A stretch of DNA of 64,000 nt from Laetiporus sulphureus 93-53 (taxonomy: Eukaryota > Basidiomycota > Agaricomycetes > Polyporales > Laetiporaceae), in assembly GCF_001632365.1 (NCBI RefSeq), contig NW_024468582.1, positions 62,001 to 126,000 on the forward strand, in the 5' to 3' direction. Both the position numbers and the translations under genes were made by a program. The notes below the pieces were generated by a model. It was given only the letters and a program-made list of their open reading frames with translations. It was not told the origin of the DNA and searched no databases. Of the stretch, positions 1 to 10,892 are shown in pieces; positions within the stretch are counted from its first letter, which is position 1; each line of letters starts with the position of its first letter.

Positions 1-906
1 GAGTTGTTAATTGTGCTTTCTGATGTGCCTTTATTTCGCTACCAGATCGCTCTACGGTCGTGCTATTTTGCTCTATCAATGATTCATCCGCCACTGCCAC
101 TGTAATGGTTGTATTCATCCTCCTACTTGAGATTGAGCCGTCGGCCTTGCTCAGATGGCGTGTCAGTCCACATGCTTTTGTGCTGCAAACCATTCCATTG
201 ACCTGCCGCTAGCTTCTGGAATAGGTTGAGCTTACTCAAAGCATGGGAAAACACATGTAGGACGCCTTATGGTTTTAGTGGACTCTGGCTCTCAAAAATC
301 GATTGTAGGTCAAAGCTTGCGTGATGGCCGATTACTTGGAATGGATTTTCACCTTTCGAAAGCCTATATCAATTTTTAAAGGCGTGGAGTTCAGACAGGA
401 ATCTGGTTGTGAATACGGTTCAAAGTAGCCTTGATGGATCATCACCGGACTAGCAGCTAAAATATGAGGCTGCGCTATCGTTGGTGCTCAGAACCTGCAC
501 AGCTGCAACAGCGGTGAAAGATGGCGATTGCCATGTAATACGCATTGCTTTGCGCCGAACTACCAGACGGGGCTCTCGAGGTCGTCTGACATCAATGCTC
601 CGTCATCGATCCCGGCGGCCGCGAATTCCCTCGGTCGAAGCGCACTACCTTCATCCAGAAACATATCTCACGTGCACCAAGAACCGCATTCCCAACCGTT
701 CGGTAACTGGGGCTCGGCGGCCTCGCTGGGAACTATCTTAATAAACATCATTTGGATATTCGTACGCAAGCTGACCACCGCACGCGATGATCTCAGAGCA
801 TGGGGTCCCGGAGATATCTGTAGGGTTATAAACTTACGGCAAGAGTAGCGAATCCAGTTGACTAAGAGCTTTGCACCCCACCCACATTCCAGCGTACTAT
901 CGCAGA
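1..906. other. gene-free left margin with a weak retropepsin-like trace
   Basis: I find no credible gene here. The only suggestive piece is a short open stretch on the + strand (about 230-379) that reads VLVDSGSQKSIV at 272-307, resembling the Asp-Ser-Gly active-site neighbourhood of Ty3-type retroelement proteases. It is bounded by stop codons at 227-229 and 377-379, and nothing recognisable as reverse transcriptase or integrase adjoins it, so it may be chance or a dead remnant. The last bases up to 906 would be the 5' region of the DUF3429 gene. Confidence 0.4.
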
Positions 907-2247
907 ATGTTCAACTCATCCGTGATTCGCCGTACGCCCCTTGTCTTCAAACGCTCGCTGTCCATCATCAATGCCCGACCAGCCCTCAAGACGGCTCCTG
1001 CAACGCTGACCTGGCCGCCGCTTGCTCCCCTGCGCGGCTCTACCCTCGCCGCACAGCTAATTGTCCGAGGTGCTGCGAGCTCGGTCTCTGGCAGACCAGG
1101 CTCGCAAACATTCAAAGAGGCCGCACAAAACATCCGCGAGGAGGTCGGAAACTCGACCACCGATTTCGCCAAGGTCATCGCGGGCGCAAACTGGTTCCAG
1201 GATGCGACCCTCTCAGATCCGAAGCGCAATACCTTCGTAAGTGCCACCGTCCGCCGTCTATCAAACATGAATCCAAATTGTGACGCACGCAGCTCGGTAT
1301 TACGAATGCCGTCGCGCATTCAGTTCCTACTCCCTACATTGCGACCGGACTTGCAGGGGGTCTCCCGTACGTTGGAACGGCACTGGCGACGATCTACATG
1401 GCTCAGCAGGCGGGTATGGCCATGATGGGTGTGTATTGATCGATGTGATGCAGGGGACTTAGCGTACTCACCGTTACGTCCAGATGCTACCTCGAGCATC
1501 GATCCTGGCGTGGCTATTACCATGCTCGATCAGGCTCTCAACATCCAGATGACATACGGCGCGGTCATGCTCTCCTTCCTTGGTGCGCTGCACTGGGGCT
1601 TTGAGTTTGCTGGCTATGGTGGCACCAAAGGGTGACAGATCATCAACTGTAAAGGCATTAACCACATCGTTGACACGTCGCTCTGTAGGTACCCCCGCCT
1701 CTTGCTCGGCGCAGCTCCCGTCGTCCTCGGCTGGTCGACGCTCGCCATGGAGCCCATGACGGCACTCATCATGCAATGGATCGGTTTTACCGGCATGTGG
1801 TGGGCCGACTGGAAAGCGACGAGCGCGGGGTGGAGTGCGTGCTTCCGAAAAACTCTCGATTCCGAGAGTGCGCTGACGCGAACGGATTGTCCATAGCGCC
1901 CATGTGGTACTCTCAGTACCGGTTCTATTTGTCCATCCTCACAGGGACGTGCATCATTGGGACCCTCGCCGCGACAAGCTATTGGGGCCCAGTCGGGGGC
2001 CACGGCCTGGTCAGCCACGATTTGAACATGGTACCTCGGGCAATTTGAAACATGGCGTACGATCACTAACGTGCTATGCTTGATATGGCAGATCCGCGGG
2101 CTGCGCGAGAAGAAGCAGATCGAGAGCCAGGGGGTTATCAATGGAGATGTGGAGGCCGTGCTTGCGCCAGAAGACTCAGGCTCGTACGTGCTGGTGCGGA
2201 AGAAGCATGCGCAGCCCATGGGAGAAGTGCAGGGTGCAGGGCAGTGA
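907..2247 (+). CDS. DUF3429 (TMEM69-like) mitochondrial membrane protein
   Basis: This six-exon gene (907-1236, 1293-1428, 1484-1631, 1689-1834, 1897-2030, 2092-2247) encodes 349 residues; the exon lengths sum to 1050 nt and all introns are GT-AG. The N-terminus is rich in Arg, Ser and Ala and lacks acids, as expected for a mitochondrial targeting sequence. Hydrophobic segments follow, including GLAGGLPYVGTALATIYMA, AVMLSFLGALHWGFEFAGYG and a Trp-rich FTGMWWADWK turn, which are hallmarks of the DUF3429 family related to human TMEM69. The family is thought to sit in the inner mitochondrial membrane, but its biochemical role is not established. The C-terminal tail after the last membrane segment is polar. 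The first ATG in the open frame was used as start. The family call is firm; function is unknown. Confidence 0.88.
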
Positions 2248-3491
2248 GCTTCGTGTCGGGAGCCGAGGGCGAAGAGGAATGTTGCATGGATTCGCAGATC
2301 TTCGAGGGGATTCGGGAAACAGTCGTGTGACGAAATTCGCGTCATTGTATGAATAATGCTTCGCTCGTGTATTTGTATTGTAGTCCACGCGACTAGGTCA
2401 TCGTGTACCCTATATACACATCTGGAAAGGGGTTGAGACGGTCCAGGGGCGGACTTTGCGGGACCCGCGTACTATGTGGCGCTGATGAGCGAGCCCAGTC
2501 ACGGAGTAGAGACCTGCGTCCGTCACGATACATCGCGCAACAGGTGTAGTTGAACTAACACGACCTCTCGATCGAGGAATCGATCGGGGCAGAGAGTTTA
2601 GCTGTGTCCTGGCAACGAGCCGCGGGTTCAGACAGCAATGGACGAAAAACGTTTGCATCGAGGCTAGTAGCTAGAGGGCTCGCACAAACATTCAGCTCAG
2701 CACATGCGAAGAACAAAGTCACCGGTCAAAACTCACAGGCCTCAGTCGGATAAAGGAGGTAGGGGGCACAAGGCGTAAAACATAAGACGCACGACGACAG
2801 CTATTCCAAAGAACTAGAGTCTTACTAGCTAGTGGCCATGATCGCGTTGAAACGTTGATGAAGGTTGACAACTTTGTATGGGAGATCCAACAGTGTAACT
2901 TTTTTCGCTCCACTTCCCAAATTTCCTGAGAAAGATGTCCGAAACAATTACACTGAGATCTATTGCATTCCGAGCTATGATGCATGATGCGTACTACGAT
3001 ACAGGAGAGAACTTGTCGCCGAATCATGAAACTCCGTTTGACGTGAATGAGCGTCAACAGAGCGATTAAGTAGGCTGTTTCGCTCGTAACCACCACATAC
3101 AGTGAATAGCATAGAACCGTACCTCATCGTCGAGCGAACGCCGACAGGAGAGACGACAATGCGGTAGTGGTCGCAATGGTAAAGCACGCGCTGGAAAATG
3201 CGAGCAATTTATTTTGCCTCCGTGGGAACGGTCACGTTGCACGCGTTAGACGCGTCGCGGTCGCGTTTTCGGTGCCTCGCGTGCTTGCCGCCGAATACGT
3301 CGAAACCCGAGGCAAAGCACCTAAGTTAATTCCTGCGCAGCAAGTGGTGGTGGGCTGCCACGCAGCTCAGGCTCTTTCTCTTTTCGACCACCTCGGCGAC
3401 AGAATGGGACAGCTCAACTGGCTGGTGGACTGGGTATGGACCCGCATCAGAGGATACCCGCCTTCATCTCTGGCGAGCATGCGCCTGGGCA
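2248..3491. other. intergenic, no gene seen
   Basis: About 1.2 kb between the DUF3429 stop and the amylase start. Short open frames occur on both strands, but none resembles a known family or has a sensible exon pattern. The region just before the amylase (3167-3491) is open on the + strand and could hold a 5' extension of that gene. Two ACGCGT hexamers lie at 3241-3246 and 3250-3255. Confidence 0.5.
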
Positions 3492-5961
3492 ATGAAGGAC
3501 GTTCGCAAAATGCGCTCATGGCACGTCAAATTGGTGCATATATCATGAAGAGGACGATTGACATGCAGCCGTTGATTTAGGTACAATTCTTCACGTGGAA
3601 CTGCAGACATCCCACCTTGAGCTGGTGGAAGCATTTCGAGTCTGAGGTGCCACAGCTGGCAGAAATGGGGGTGACACAGGTGTGGCTTCCTCCGCCGAAC
3701 AAAGCTATGACCAAGGTCATCAGAGCTTCTATCCTTCAGCTCCACGAGCGCGCTAATCGGCGTTTCACGTAGCACGGCCAAGGCTACGATGCGTATGATC
3801 TGGTGAGGCTATCACACGAGACTGTATCAACTCGTGCTTACAAGGACTGTCAGTGGGACCTGGGCGAATTTTCACAGAAGGGCAATATTGCCACAAGATG
3901 GGGAACGAAGGACGAGCTCATACAGGCCATTGCAACGGCCAAGGCCCATGGCATCGACGTCCTGATCGATGCCGTGCTGAACGTATGCTGAGTTCTATCT
4001 TCGGACCTATCTGTTCTGACAACGTCATTTTATTTTGAAGCACAAACTTGGAGCCGACAGGACAGAAGTCTTTCATGCAGTGCCCGTTGACCCGAAAAAC
4101 CGTTTGAGAGATCTGACAGTACCTCGAGAGATCGAGGTGGGCCTGCAATTGTGGACGGTCTGATCGGTCATCTTATGACCATGTAGGGCTGGACAGCATT
4201 CGACTTTTCGGGAAGGGACGGAAAGGTGGTTGAGACTGGGGATTGCTCATCTCGATGTCTATATCTCACATCCTGATAGTACAGCAGTCTCAAGTGGACA
4301 CAAGAGCACTTCACTGGTACGCTTTATGAACGAAATTGAGTGTCGTTGCAGAATCTTAACATCACCCAGGTCTTGATTGGGACAATCGAGCGCGTCTGAA
4401 CGGCGTATATCGCATCGTAGGCGGGCAACATCAGGGCTGGTCTCGGTTCGTCGATGGGGAATTCGCCAATTATGACTATCTGCTTGGGGTCGATGTGTGT
4501 CCACTGCTGCATTTCATTATTGTTGAGGCTAATGTGCACGTCAGATTGACCACAGGCATCCCGAAGTAAGACAGGACCTCCTTGCGTGGGGCAAGTGGGT
4601 GCTTGAGGTACCGGTTTCTTAACGTCTCCGAGGACGAATCATAATGATTTTGTACTAGACTACGGGAGCAGTTGGCTTTCGACTTGATGCAATCAAACAC
4701 ATGGATCGTTTCTTCCTGGTTGACTTCGTGAGTTTGTCTATTCGTGTCCTCGTTCATGAAAATTGACATCGCATAGCTCAAATATGTACGCGAAGCCACG
4801 GGAAGAGGGGATCTTTTCTCAGTAGCGGAGTACTGGTCTGGGGAGTAAGTAAGACATTCGATCAACCTTCACCGATCGATGCTAAACGTCGTTTAGCGTC
4901 AGGAACATCAGACCATATATCTACGCGTTTCAGGGCCTGGTGAGCTCTTCTGCAAAACGTCCATATACATTTGCTGAACGCAAACAGGTTTCGTTCTTTG
5001 ACGTTCCATTGCATTACAACTTTCATAAAGCAAGCAAGTGGGGCCCATTTTACGACCTCAGAACCGTCTTGAACAACACAATACTGCAGTTCAGACCGGG
5101 CGATGCTGTGACATTTGTGGACAACCATGAGTGCGTCCTGTTTCACTTCTTCCATGCATATAGTTGATGGAATGCGTGATGTAGCACGGTAAATCGTACA
5201 CTTTTGTGGGCCTCCGACGATGCTGATATTCTCTCGAAGCAAATAGGACAGACGCTTGAGAGTTGGGTGCGTCCTGCGTTCTACGTGACGCGTTACCGGC
5301 ATCCAACTCGTCGTACATTGCCAGGTCGGAAGGAACTTCAAGCTACAAGCATATGCCCTTATCTTGCTCCGGGGCGAGGGCCATCCGTAAGTGCCAATTA
5401 CACCTCACACGCACAGGCGGAACCCTTCACAGGCCATGTCAAGGTGCGTCTTCTACGGGGACATATATCCCAACGATGAGTGCTACGACGAGTACATCGC
5501 GCAAGGCGTGCGGCGCTTAATGAACGCACGGAAGCGGTTCGCGTACGGCGAGCGCATCGACTATTTCCAGAACCGCAATTGTATCGGATTCGTGCGTACC
5601 GGCGACGACGCGCATGAAGGGTGCGCGGTGATCGTGAGCAATGCCGTCGAATCAGCTGGGTAAGGAGGTGGTCCGTTCAAGTGCTATTGGAGCTAATCCC
5701 TGCTCGGCAGGACGAAGGGCATACAGCATATGGTGCGGATGAACGTCGGTGCAGTGAGTCGCCTATCGTGTTGCCGGCGCTTTCTCTCTGATTCGATCTC
5801 AGGGCATCGGCGGATCGTCTTTCACCTCGTCGATGGATCCCGAATTGCCCGAATACGTGGACATCGCCCCGGATGGGTGGGGCGTCTTCACTTGCCCTCC
5901 GGGTAAGGTGCAGGTTTGGGTGAAGAGCGATACCTCGCCGGCTCGAAGAGCTGCGCTTTGA
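3492..5961 (+). CDS. intracellular-type alpha-amylase (GH13), 19 exons
   Basis: This is a GH13 alpha-amylase of the signal-peptide-free, bacterial-like fungal type, expected to cleave alpha-1,4-glucans inside the cell or act in cell-wall glucan metabolism. Nineteen exons with small introns give 1530 nt (509 residues) and every junction keeps frame. The family start VQFFTWNCRHPTLSWWKHFE is followed by WGTKDELIQAI and the DAVLNHKLGADRT region. The catalytic nucleophile is in GFRLDAIKHM, the acid/base Glu in SVAEYWSG, and the transition-state Asp in FVDNHDTQIGQTLESW. The C-terminal beta domain ends in CPPGKVQVWVK. Rebuilding NHDTQ requires a 4-nt exon at 5185-5188. The first exon (3492-3533, intron 3534-3580) is the least certain part; the true start may lie further upstream. 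No signal peptide is visible, which agrees with the intracellular class. Confidence 0.9.
5185..5188 (+). other. 4-nt micro-exon (CACG) in the alpha-amylase
   Basis: The upstream exon ends at 5130 after the first two bases of an Asp codon (NH + GA), followed by a GTGCGT donor. An acceptor GTAG ends at 5184, CACG follows, and a GTAAAT donor starts at 5189. The next exon starts at 5240 after GAAG. Including CACG gives Asp-Thr and then QIGQTLESW, the family consensus. Skipping it gives GA+C AAA TAG, an immediate stop. The flanking introns are 54 and 51 nt, normal for this genome. Confidence 0.8.
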
Positions 5962-6592
5962 GTACCGGATAGTTTTGACCCTTCCGTGTATACCAGTGTG
6001 ACAGCGTATATGTATCATATCGTGTAAGGAACAGATACTTTTCTTGCATGCCGCGGGCTGTTCAAGCAAGGATGCCGACAGCATCTTTGCTTATTCTCCC
6101 GCAGTAACTCACGGAGAGGGGAGATCACATCGACTTGAATCCCACTTTTGAGGGTCAATCACTCATCAGGTTGGCCCAACATCTTGCTGTACACTGTTTG
6201 CTGACGATATGTCACAATAAGTCGCACCGTGACTGCTTTATGACTAGAACCGCATCAGGACACCTACGGAACCGAGAGCGCGTATCTCAAAATAGCAAAT
6301 CCGATATATGACAATCAAGCTCCGTCAGACGAGATGAATCATCTCTCCTCAGTAAAATAAAATAAAACCCTCTCGCCCAAGGCAAACCGTCGGGTCTTCC
6401 AACATCCAGTCACGTGGGCGCGTCTCACAAATTACTCTCGATCAAGATCAATAATCATCAATCCTGCATCGCAAAAGCTCATCAAGCACCGGTTGACTCA
6501 GCACACCCTCTCCGGCGCCCCGTCCGCCTAGAAATACCTCATTACATCGCTCAGAGGCTCATCAACACAATCCACAAGAAAACCTGACTGCA
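5962..6592. other. intergenic between amylase and SQT1; contains a CACGTG box
   Basis: No gene is seen in these 630 bp. The stretch holds the 3' region of the amylase and the promoter/5' UTR of SQT1. A palindromic CACGTG at 6411-6416 (in the 11-mer TCACGTGGGCG, 6410-6420) lies about 180 bp before the SQT1 start. It is a candidate site for bHLH factors of the Cbf1/USF type. An A-rich run follows the amylase near 6353-6367. Confidence 0.5.
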
Positions 6593-8096
6593 ATGGCGTC
6601 CGAATCGATGGAGGAAGAGCAGCTCGAGGAGGGCATGGAGGAGGGATTCATCGACCCGAACGAAGTCTTCATCGAGCTCGGGGACGACGGCGACCAGCTG
6701 ATGGATGAAGATGACGAAGGCGAGGCGGACGGCGCGCCGGCGGACGAGTCCATCGTGTACGAGGACAACTCGATGCAGCACTTCTCTGGGCACACCGGGT
6801 CCGTGTTCGCAGTTTCCACGCACCCCGTCGCACCGCTGGCCGCATCGGGCGGGGAGGACGACCTCGGATACATCTGGGACTACACGACGGGCGAGGAGAT
6901 CGTGAAGCTGACGGGGCACGCGGACAGCGTGACGAGCACGGGGTTCAGTGCGGACGGCGAGATGATCGCGACCGGTGGCATGGACGGGCGCGTGCGCGTG
7001 TGGAGAAGGGTGGGGAAGGAGAATTGGAGGACGTGGGAGTTCTTGACGGAGGTGCAGGGCCCGGATGAGGTTATGGTGCGTGGTTGTGCGGTGTGTGGAA
7101 GAAACGGTAATGATGGGTTGGCTGACATGCTCGTAGTGGCTCAGATGGCATCCCAAAGGAAACGTACTCCTCGCCGGCTCTAATGACTCAACAGTATGGC
7201 TATGGCAACGTACGTTGTTAACTATTCTCTCTGTTAAGATCCCCTCAGCTCGGATACAAATGTCCCTGCAGTACCGTCAGGCAACACCATGCAAGTCTTC
7301 GCAGGCCACACAGCGCCTGTGCAGTGTGGCGACTTCACACCCGACGGCAAGCGAATCATCACTGCCGACGCCGAAGGCACGCTCATCTTCTGGGATCCAC
7401 GCAACCCCACGCCGGTGTTCAAGCTCTCGCCCTCCGACGCGCGGTTCGACATGGACGGCATCACATCGCTCGCGGTGAACCCCGCGAGTACGCTCGCCGT
7501 CGTTGGCGGTACCACGGGCAGCGTGCGCGTCGTGAGCCTGAGTAGGGGTGACGTGGTTGGCGCTCTTGGCGGACACAAAGAGGGTGAGAGCGTAGAGGCA
7601 GTCGCGTTTGTGGACGTTGCGGGCCCGACGGGCACAACGACGGCGAGCGGGGTGGTCGTTACTGGCGCGACCGATGGGAAGGCGTGCATATGGGATCTGG
7701 GCACGATGCGCTTGCGGGCGACGCTAGAGCATGAGGTGGGTTATGCGTGCGTTCGCTTGTCTCCTATTACTACCTCCATGGGGTCTGCCGCAAGTTTCTA
7801 CCATCAAATGATCAAACCTCTTCCGGTATTGCCGCGGATCAGAACGCTAATTATTTGTCATTTTGGTTTAGGACGCGGTCACCTCGCTGCTCCGCCTACC
7901 TCCGCCAAAAGCACACATGATCGTGTCTGCCTCGGCGGACAAGACATTGCGGACTTGGGATGCGCGTACCGGCACACTTGTCCGCGAGCACAAAGGCCAT
8001 CGTGGGCCCATCCTGCAGGCTGCACTCGGGCTTGGGGGAGGAGTGGTCGTCAGTGCGGGTGACGATGGCGTGTGTCTGGTGTTTCCGACGGAATAG
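6593..8096 (+). CDS. SQT1: SQT1/AAMP WD40 chaperone for ribosomal protein uL16
   Basis: This WD40 protein corresponds to yeast Sqt1 and vertebrate AAMP. In yeast it is a dedicated chaperone that captures ribosomal protein uL16 (Rpl10) and delivers it to the late 60S subunit. Exons are 6593-7075, 7137-7209, 7272-7735 and 7872-8096. The protein begins with a very acidic leader (EEEQLEEGMEEGF, residues about 4-60), typical of the family and useful for binding the basic client. WD repeats follow, for example MQHFSGHTGSVFAVSTHP, DLGYIWDYTTGEEIVKLTGH and ADKTLRTWDARTGTLV. The last intron (7736-7871) is 136 nt, longer than its neighbours. The final repeat ends in DDGVCLVFPTE. The start is the first ATG, directly before the acidic leader. 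Confidence 0.9.
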
Positions 8097-8979
8097 GCGC
8101 GAAGACCGTGCGATATCTCAAAATGAAATGTAATTTTGGATGATACGAGCTGTAGCGATAATCATATACCACGAGGCGAAACTAATGTGCGCGGCTCTAC
8201 GTCACTCTATCATGTCTCCTCTTACACAGCATGCATACCAATAACGATTGCTGCATAGAGTGGCCACAAAGTGTTCGATGTCCCAGGGAGAAGTTGCGTG
8301 CGTCCTTGGCAGACGTCATGGAACTGCGCAGCCACGAAGATGGACATGGCCGATCATGGAAGTGCAAAGCATGAATTATTCGATGGCAGAACTTCAGGAG
8401 TAGCTAGCGCCACGAACAGCTGTGGCCCAGGGCATCGTAAACGCATCTTCCGGGTTTAGGAGGAGATCTAGATCTCCTAAAAGGGTGAAGAGCCTGGCGC
8501 CTGCAAAGAGCCCTGAGAGACGCCCCGTGCGGGACGTCGATGCAGAGGCTTGCGAGGCTCGCCGGGCAGTCGCGGCGGCGACGGCGGGGGACGCAGCGGC
8601 AGATCGCCAAGCGGTCGCGAAAATCGGACGAGCGTCGGGGGCATCCACGAACTCCTGTCAGACGACCGGCCATCCCTGACTTCACACGGCACAAAGTCTG
8701 CCCAGAGAACGCCGCCCGTCAGAATGCCGTTGGGCGCGAGTCCGCACTGGCGATCAGGGAGCCGCAGACATGCAGACGCTGCGGAGGACGAGGAGGGGGG
8801 AGGACCTCGAAAACAGCGACGGGTGTGCCTCGATCGGACGTGCGAACAAACAAACAAACCGGCTCGCCCCGGCCATTTAAGCTGCTCTTTGCAACCTATC
8901 AACTCGGTTTTAGCTCTTCCGCCTCCCACAAGCTCGCCCTTGCCCCCTTCGACGCCCGCCGCTGTCGTTTACGTTCACC
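8097..8979. other. intergenic, promoter side of the GPI protein gene
   Basis: No gene is supported in these 880 bp. Several overlapping Arg/Ser/Ala-rich open frames on both strands (about 8400-9060) reflect GC-rich composition and have no family resemblance. A pyrimidine-rich tract (roughly 8930-8975) immediately precedes the ATG at 8980, as is common upstream of highly expressed fungal genes. Confidence 0.45.
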
Positions 8980-9986
8980 ATGAAGGTTGTCGCTCTCTTT
9001 TCTGCTGCCGCCCTCGTTGCGTCCGCCGCAGCCCTGACCATCAACACGCCGTACGTTTTTAGACCGGTTCTTAGGCTGAGTATCCTTGTCCTTATACCCA
9101 TTTGCACCTAGTTCGGACGTGAACGAGTGCGAGCCTTCTGCGTTCTCGTGGACTGGTGGAACCGGTGAGTCTTTTCGTTGCCTGCTTCCAATATACATGT
9201 CTAATCTCCTTTCCGCGTTTAGAGCCTTACTACCTCGTACGTACGGCCGTTTTTCGATATTCCGTTGTACTCATCAAGTTGTGTTGCGTGTGCGGTTTCG
9301 CAGGCGTGAGTATTTTTGCACACCTTTTTCATCGAGGCGCGACATTGACGTTACATTTTCAGCATCAACTATGGCACGGACCCTGACGGTACCGCGATCC
9401 AGTCGTACGGTCCGCTCACTGGTACCTCCTTTACCTGGTCCACCAACATCTCGTCCAGTACGTGCGAATTATGATAAAGAGTGTTTGGCGCTGTTCATTA
9501 AATGCGTTGCTAGATACCGAACTCGTTCTCACGCTTAAAGACAGCACTGGTACCACCGCCCAGTCCGGTGACTTCACCGTTGGCACGGGCAGTATGTATT
9601 TCTGCTTCATTACAGTTCTCATTCTCATTCATAACAATGTTACAGCAACCAGTTGCTTGACCGCGAGCGGTTCAAGTGCGGCTGCAAGCTCTACCTCCGC
9701 GGCTAGTTCGTCTGCTGCTGCTTCTAGTAGTGCAGCTGCATCTAGCTCTGCGAGTGGATCTTCGGCCAGTTCGGCTGCTTCGGCTGCATCGACCAGCTCG
9801 GCCTCCAGCGCGGCCTCCAGCGCCTCCGGCGCGTCTGCTGCTGCTTCTTCTTCGGCAAGCGGCACGTCGACTGGTGCTGCTAGTTCATCCACGACCTCGG
9901 CGAGCACGAGTGGCGCGCTCAACAAGATCGCCCATGTGGGCCTGGCAGCTGCTGTCGGTGCTGCGGTCGGCTTCGTCCTCGCTTAA
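8980..9986 (+). CDS. Ser/Ala-rich GPI-anchored surface protein (Kre9/Knh1-like N-domain)
   Basis: The predicted protein has 217 residues from seven exons (8980-9050, 9112-9164, 9223-9236, 9304-9305, 9363-9457, 9514-9591, 9646-9986) totalling 654 nt. A signal peptide (MKVVALFSAAALVASAAA) precedes a beta-sandwich domain starting LTINTP, with CEPSAFSWTGGT and TSFTWSTNI typical of the basidiomycete Ser-Thr-rich GPI-anchored family related to the Kre9/Knh1 N-domain. A Ser/Ala-rich stalk of about 90 residues follows and is a likely O-mannosylation site. The end is a hydrophobic tail (VGLAAAVGAAVGFVLA) suited to GPI attachment. Such proteins sit in the cell wall or on the plasma membrane; no enzyme activity is implied. 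Exons 3 and 4 are 14 and 2 nt, and the 2-nt exon is required to hold frame. Confidence 0.85.
9304..9305 (+). other. 2-nt micro-exon (GC) in the GPI protein gene
   Basis: The exon ending PYYL (…CTC, 9236) is followed by a GTACGT donor. An acceptor TTTCGCAG ends at 9303, then GC, then a perfect GTGAGT donor at 9306, and the next acceptor TTTTCAG ends at 9362 before CATCAACTATGG. Adding GC gives Ala (GC|C) and the frame AINYGTDPDG, which continues into the conserved domain. Joining 9236 directly to 9363 puts the domain out of frame. The flanking introns would be 67 and 57 nt. Confidence 0.7.
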
Positions 9987-10892
9987 GCATCTGGAAGGCA
10001 TGGCAAAAGGGCAGGCGCGATTATCTGATGCTCGTTCCCTCCATCGGATCTTGCGGACAAGACGGATCCTCACCTTCGCCCCGTTCATCTCATCGCCTCC
10101 ATTATTTTTGACGTCGTGATACCATACACTCGCGGCTGAGCTTCGCACAGTATTTCTTTCTGAACAAGACATTCGTATTAATACTCCTTCCCTTGCGACC
10201 ATTTTTCGGTCCTTTGGACTTGCCACCTTCTAGCGTTGTGCGACTGACTACTGTCTTTTGGGTGCGATACCTTCGTTGTTGTTGCAGATGTGCTCATTGT
10301 GTGTAGGCCGCATGGCGGCGAGCTCCATCACAGACAGCGGGTTCGGTTTCTTCGTTGTATTGTGGCCGCGGGTTTATACCATACCAGCCAGACGATATAC
10401 GTTCTTCATGACCCGAATGACTCGCATTGAACTTATCTTGTAATTGGTGAGTCGTGAGAGGCAAGGAGGTGAAGCAGGATCTCATCAATGCTCTTTTTTG
10501 TGTGCCGTCTATAACTCGAGCTTCAAAGGTTCGTACTGTACGTAGGTAGTCTTCCATGGCCTTTCAGTTCAGTTGAATCAATCGTCTGTCGCCAACGGCC
10601 TGCTAGGATTTCACAGAGGCGGCCACCCGAGAGATGGCTGATGGGCGCGGTCACGTGCTGAGAGCAAGCTTCCAAAAAGGGTTCCCTCTGGATCGCATAT
10701 GCGAAGTCGATTTCGTCACTAATTAGATGCCCTATCACCGTCCGCAAGATATCTGCTCCTGCACTAGATTCGAGCTCGCGAGTTCCATCGACGAATAACG
10801 ATTCCGAAACACGTTTGACGACTTGGAAAGACTGCGTAGTGTTCAGATTCTCAGAGGATCGACGTTCTTATACTCTTCTATTGCTATGAGAC
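9987..10892. other. intergenic, no gene seen
   Basis: This 900-bp stretch holds the 3' region of the GPI gene and the promoter of the Rho exchange factor. Open frames are short and unlike any family I know. One CACGTG lies at about 10653-10658, roughly 235 bp before the RhoGEF start. Confidence 0.45.

Noticed and set aside
6551..7156. 201-codon open frame on the - strand opposite SQT1
   Set aside because: It is His/Arg/Val-rich with no family resemblance and is fully antisense to the conserved WD40 exons; a GC-rich shadow.
8400..9062. Overlapping Arg/Ser-rich open frames on both strands before the GPI gene
   Set aside because: No homology, no intron logic, and they run into the signal-peptide exon of a well supported gene.
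9629..9925. 98-codon acidic frame on the - strand
   Set aside because: It is the reverse translation of the Ser/Ala repeat of the GPI protein stalk.
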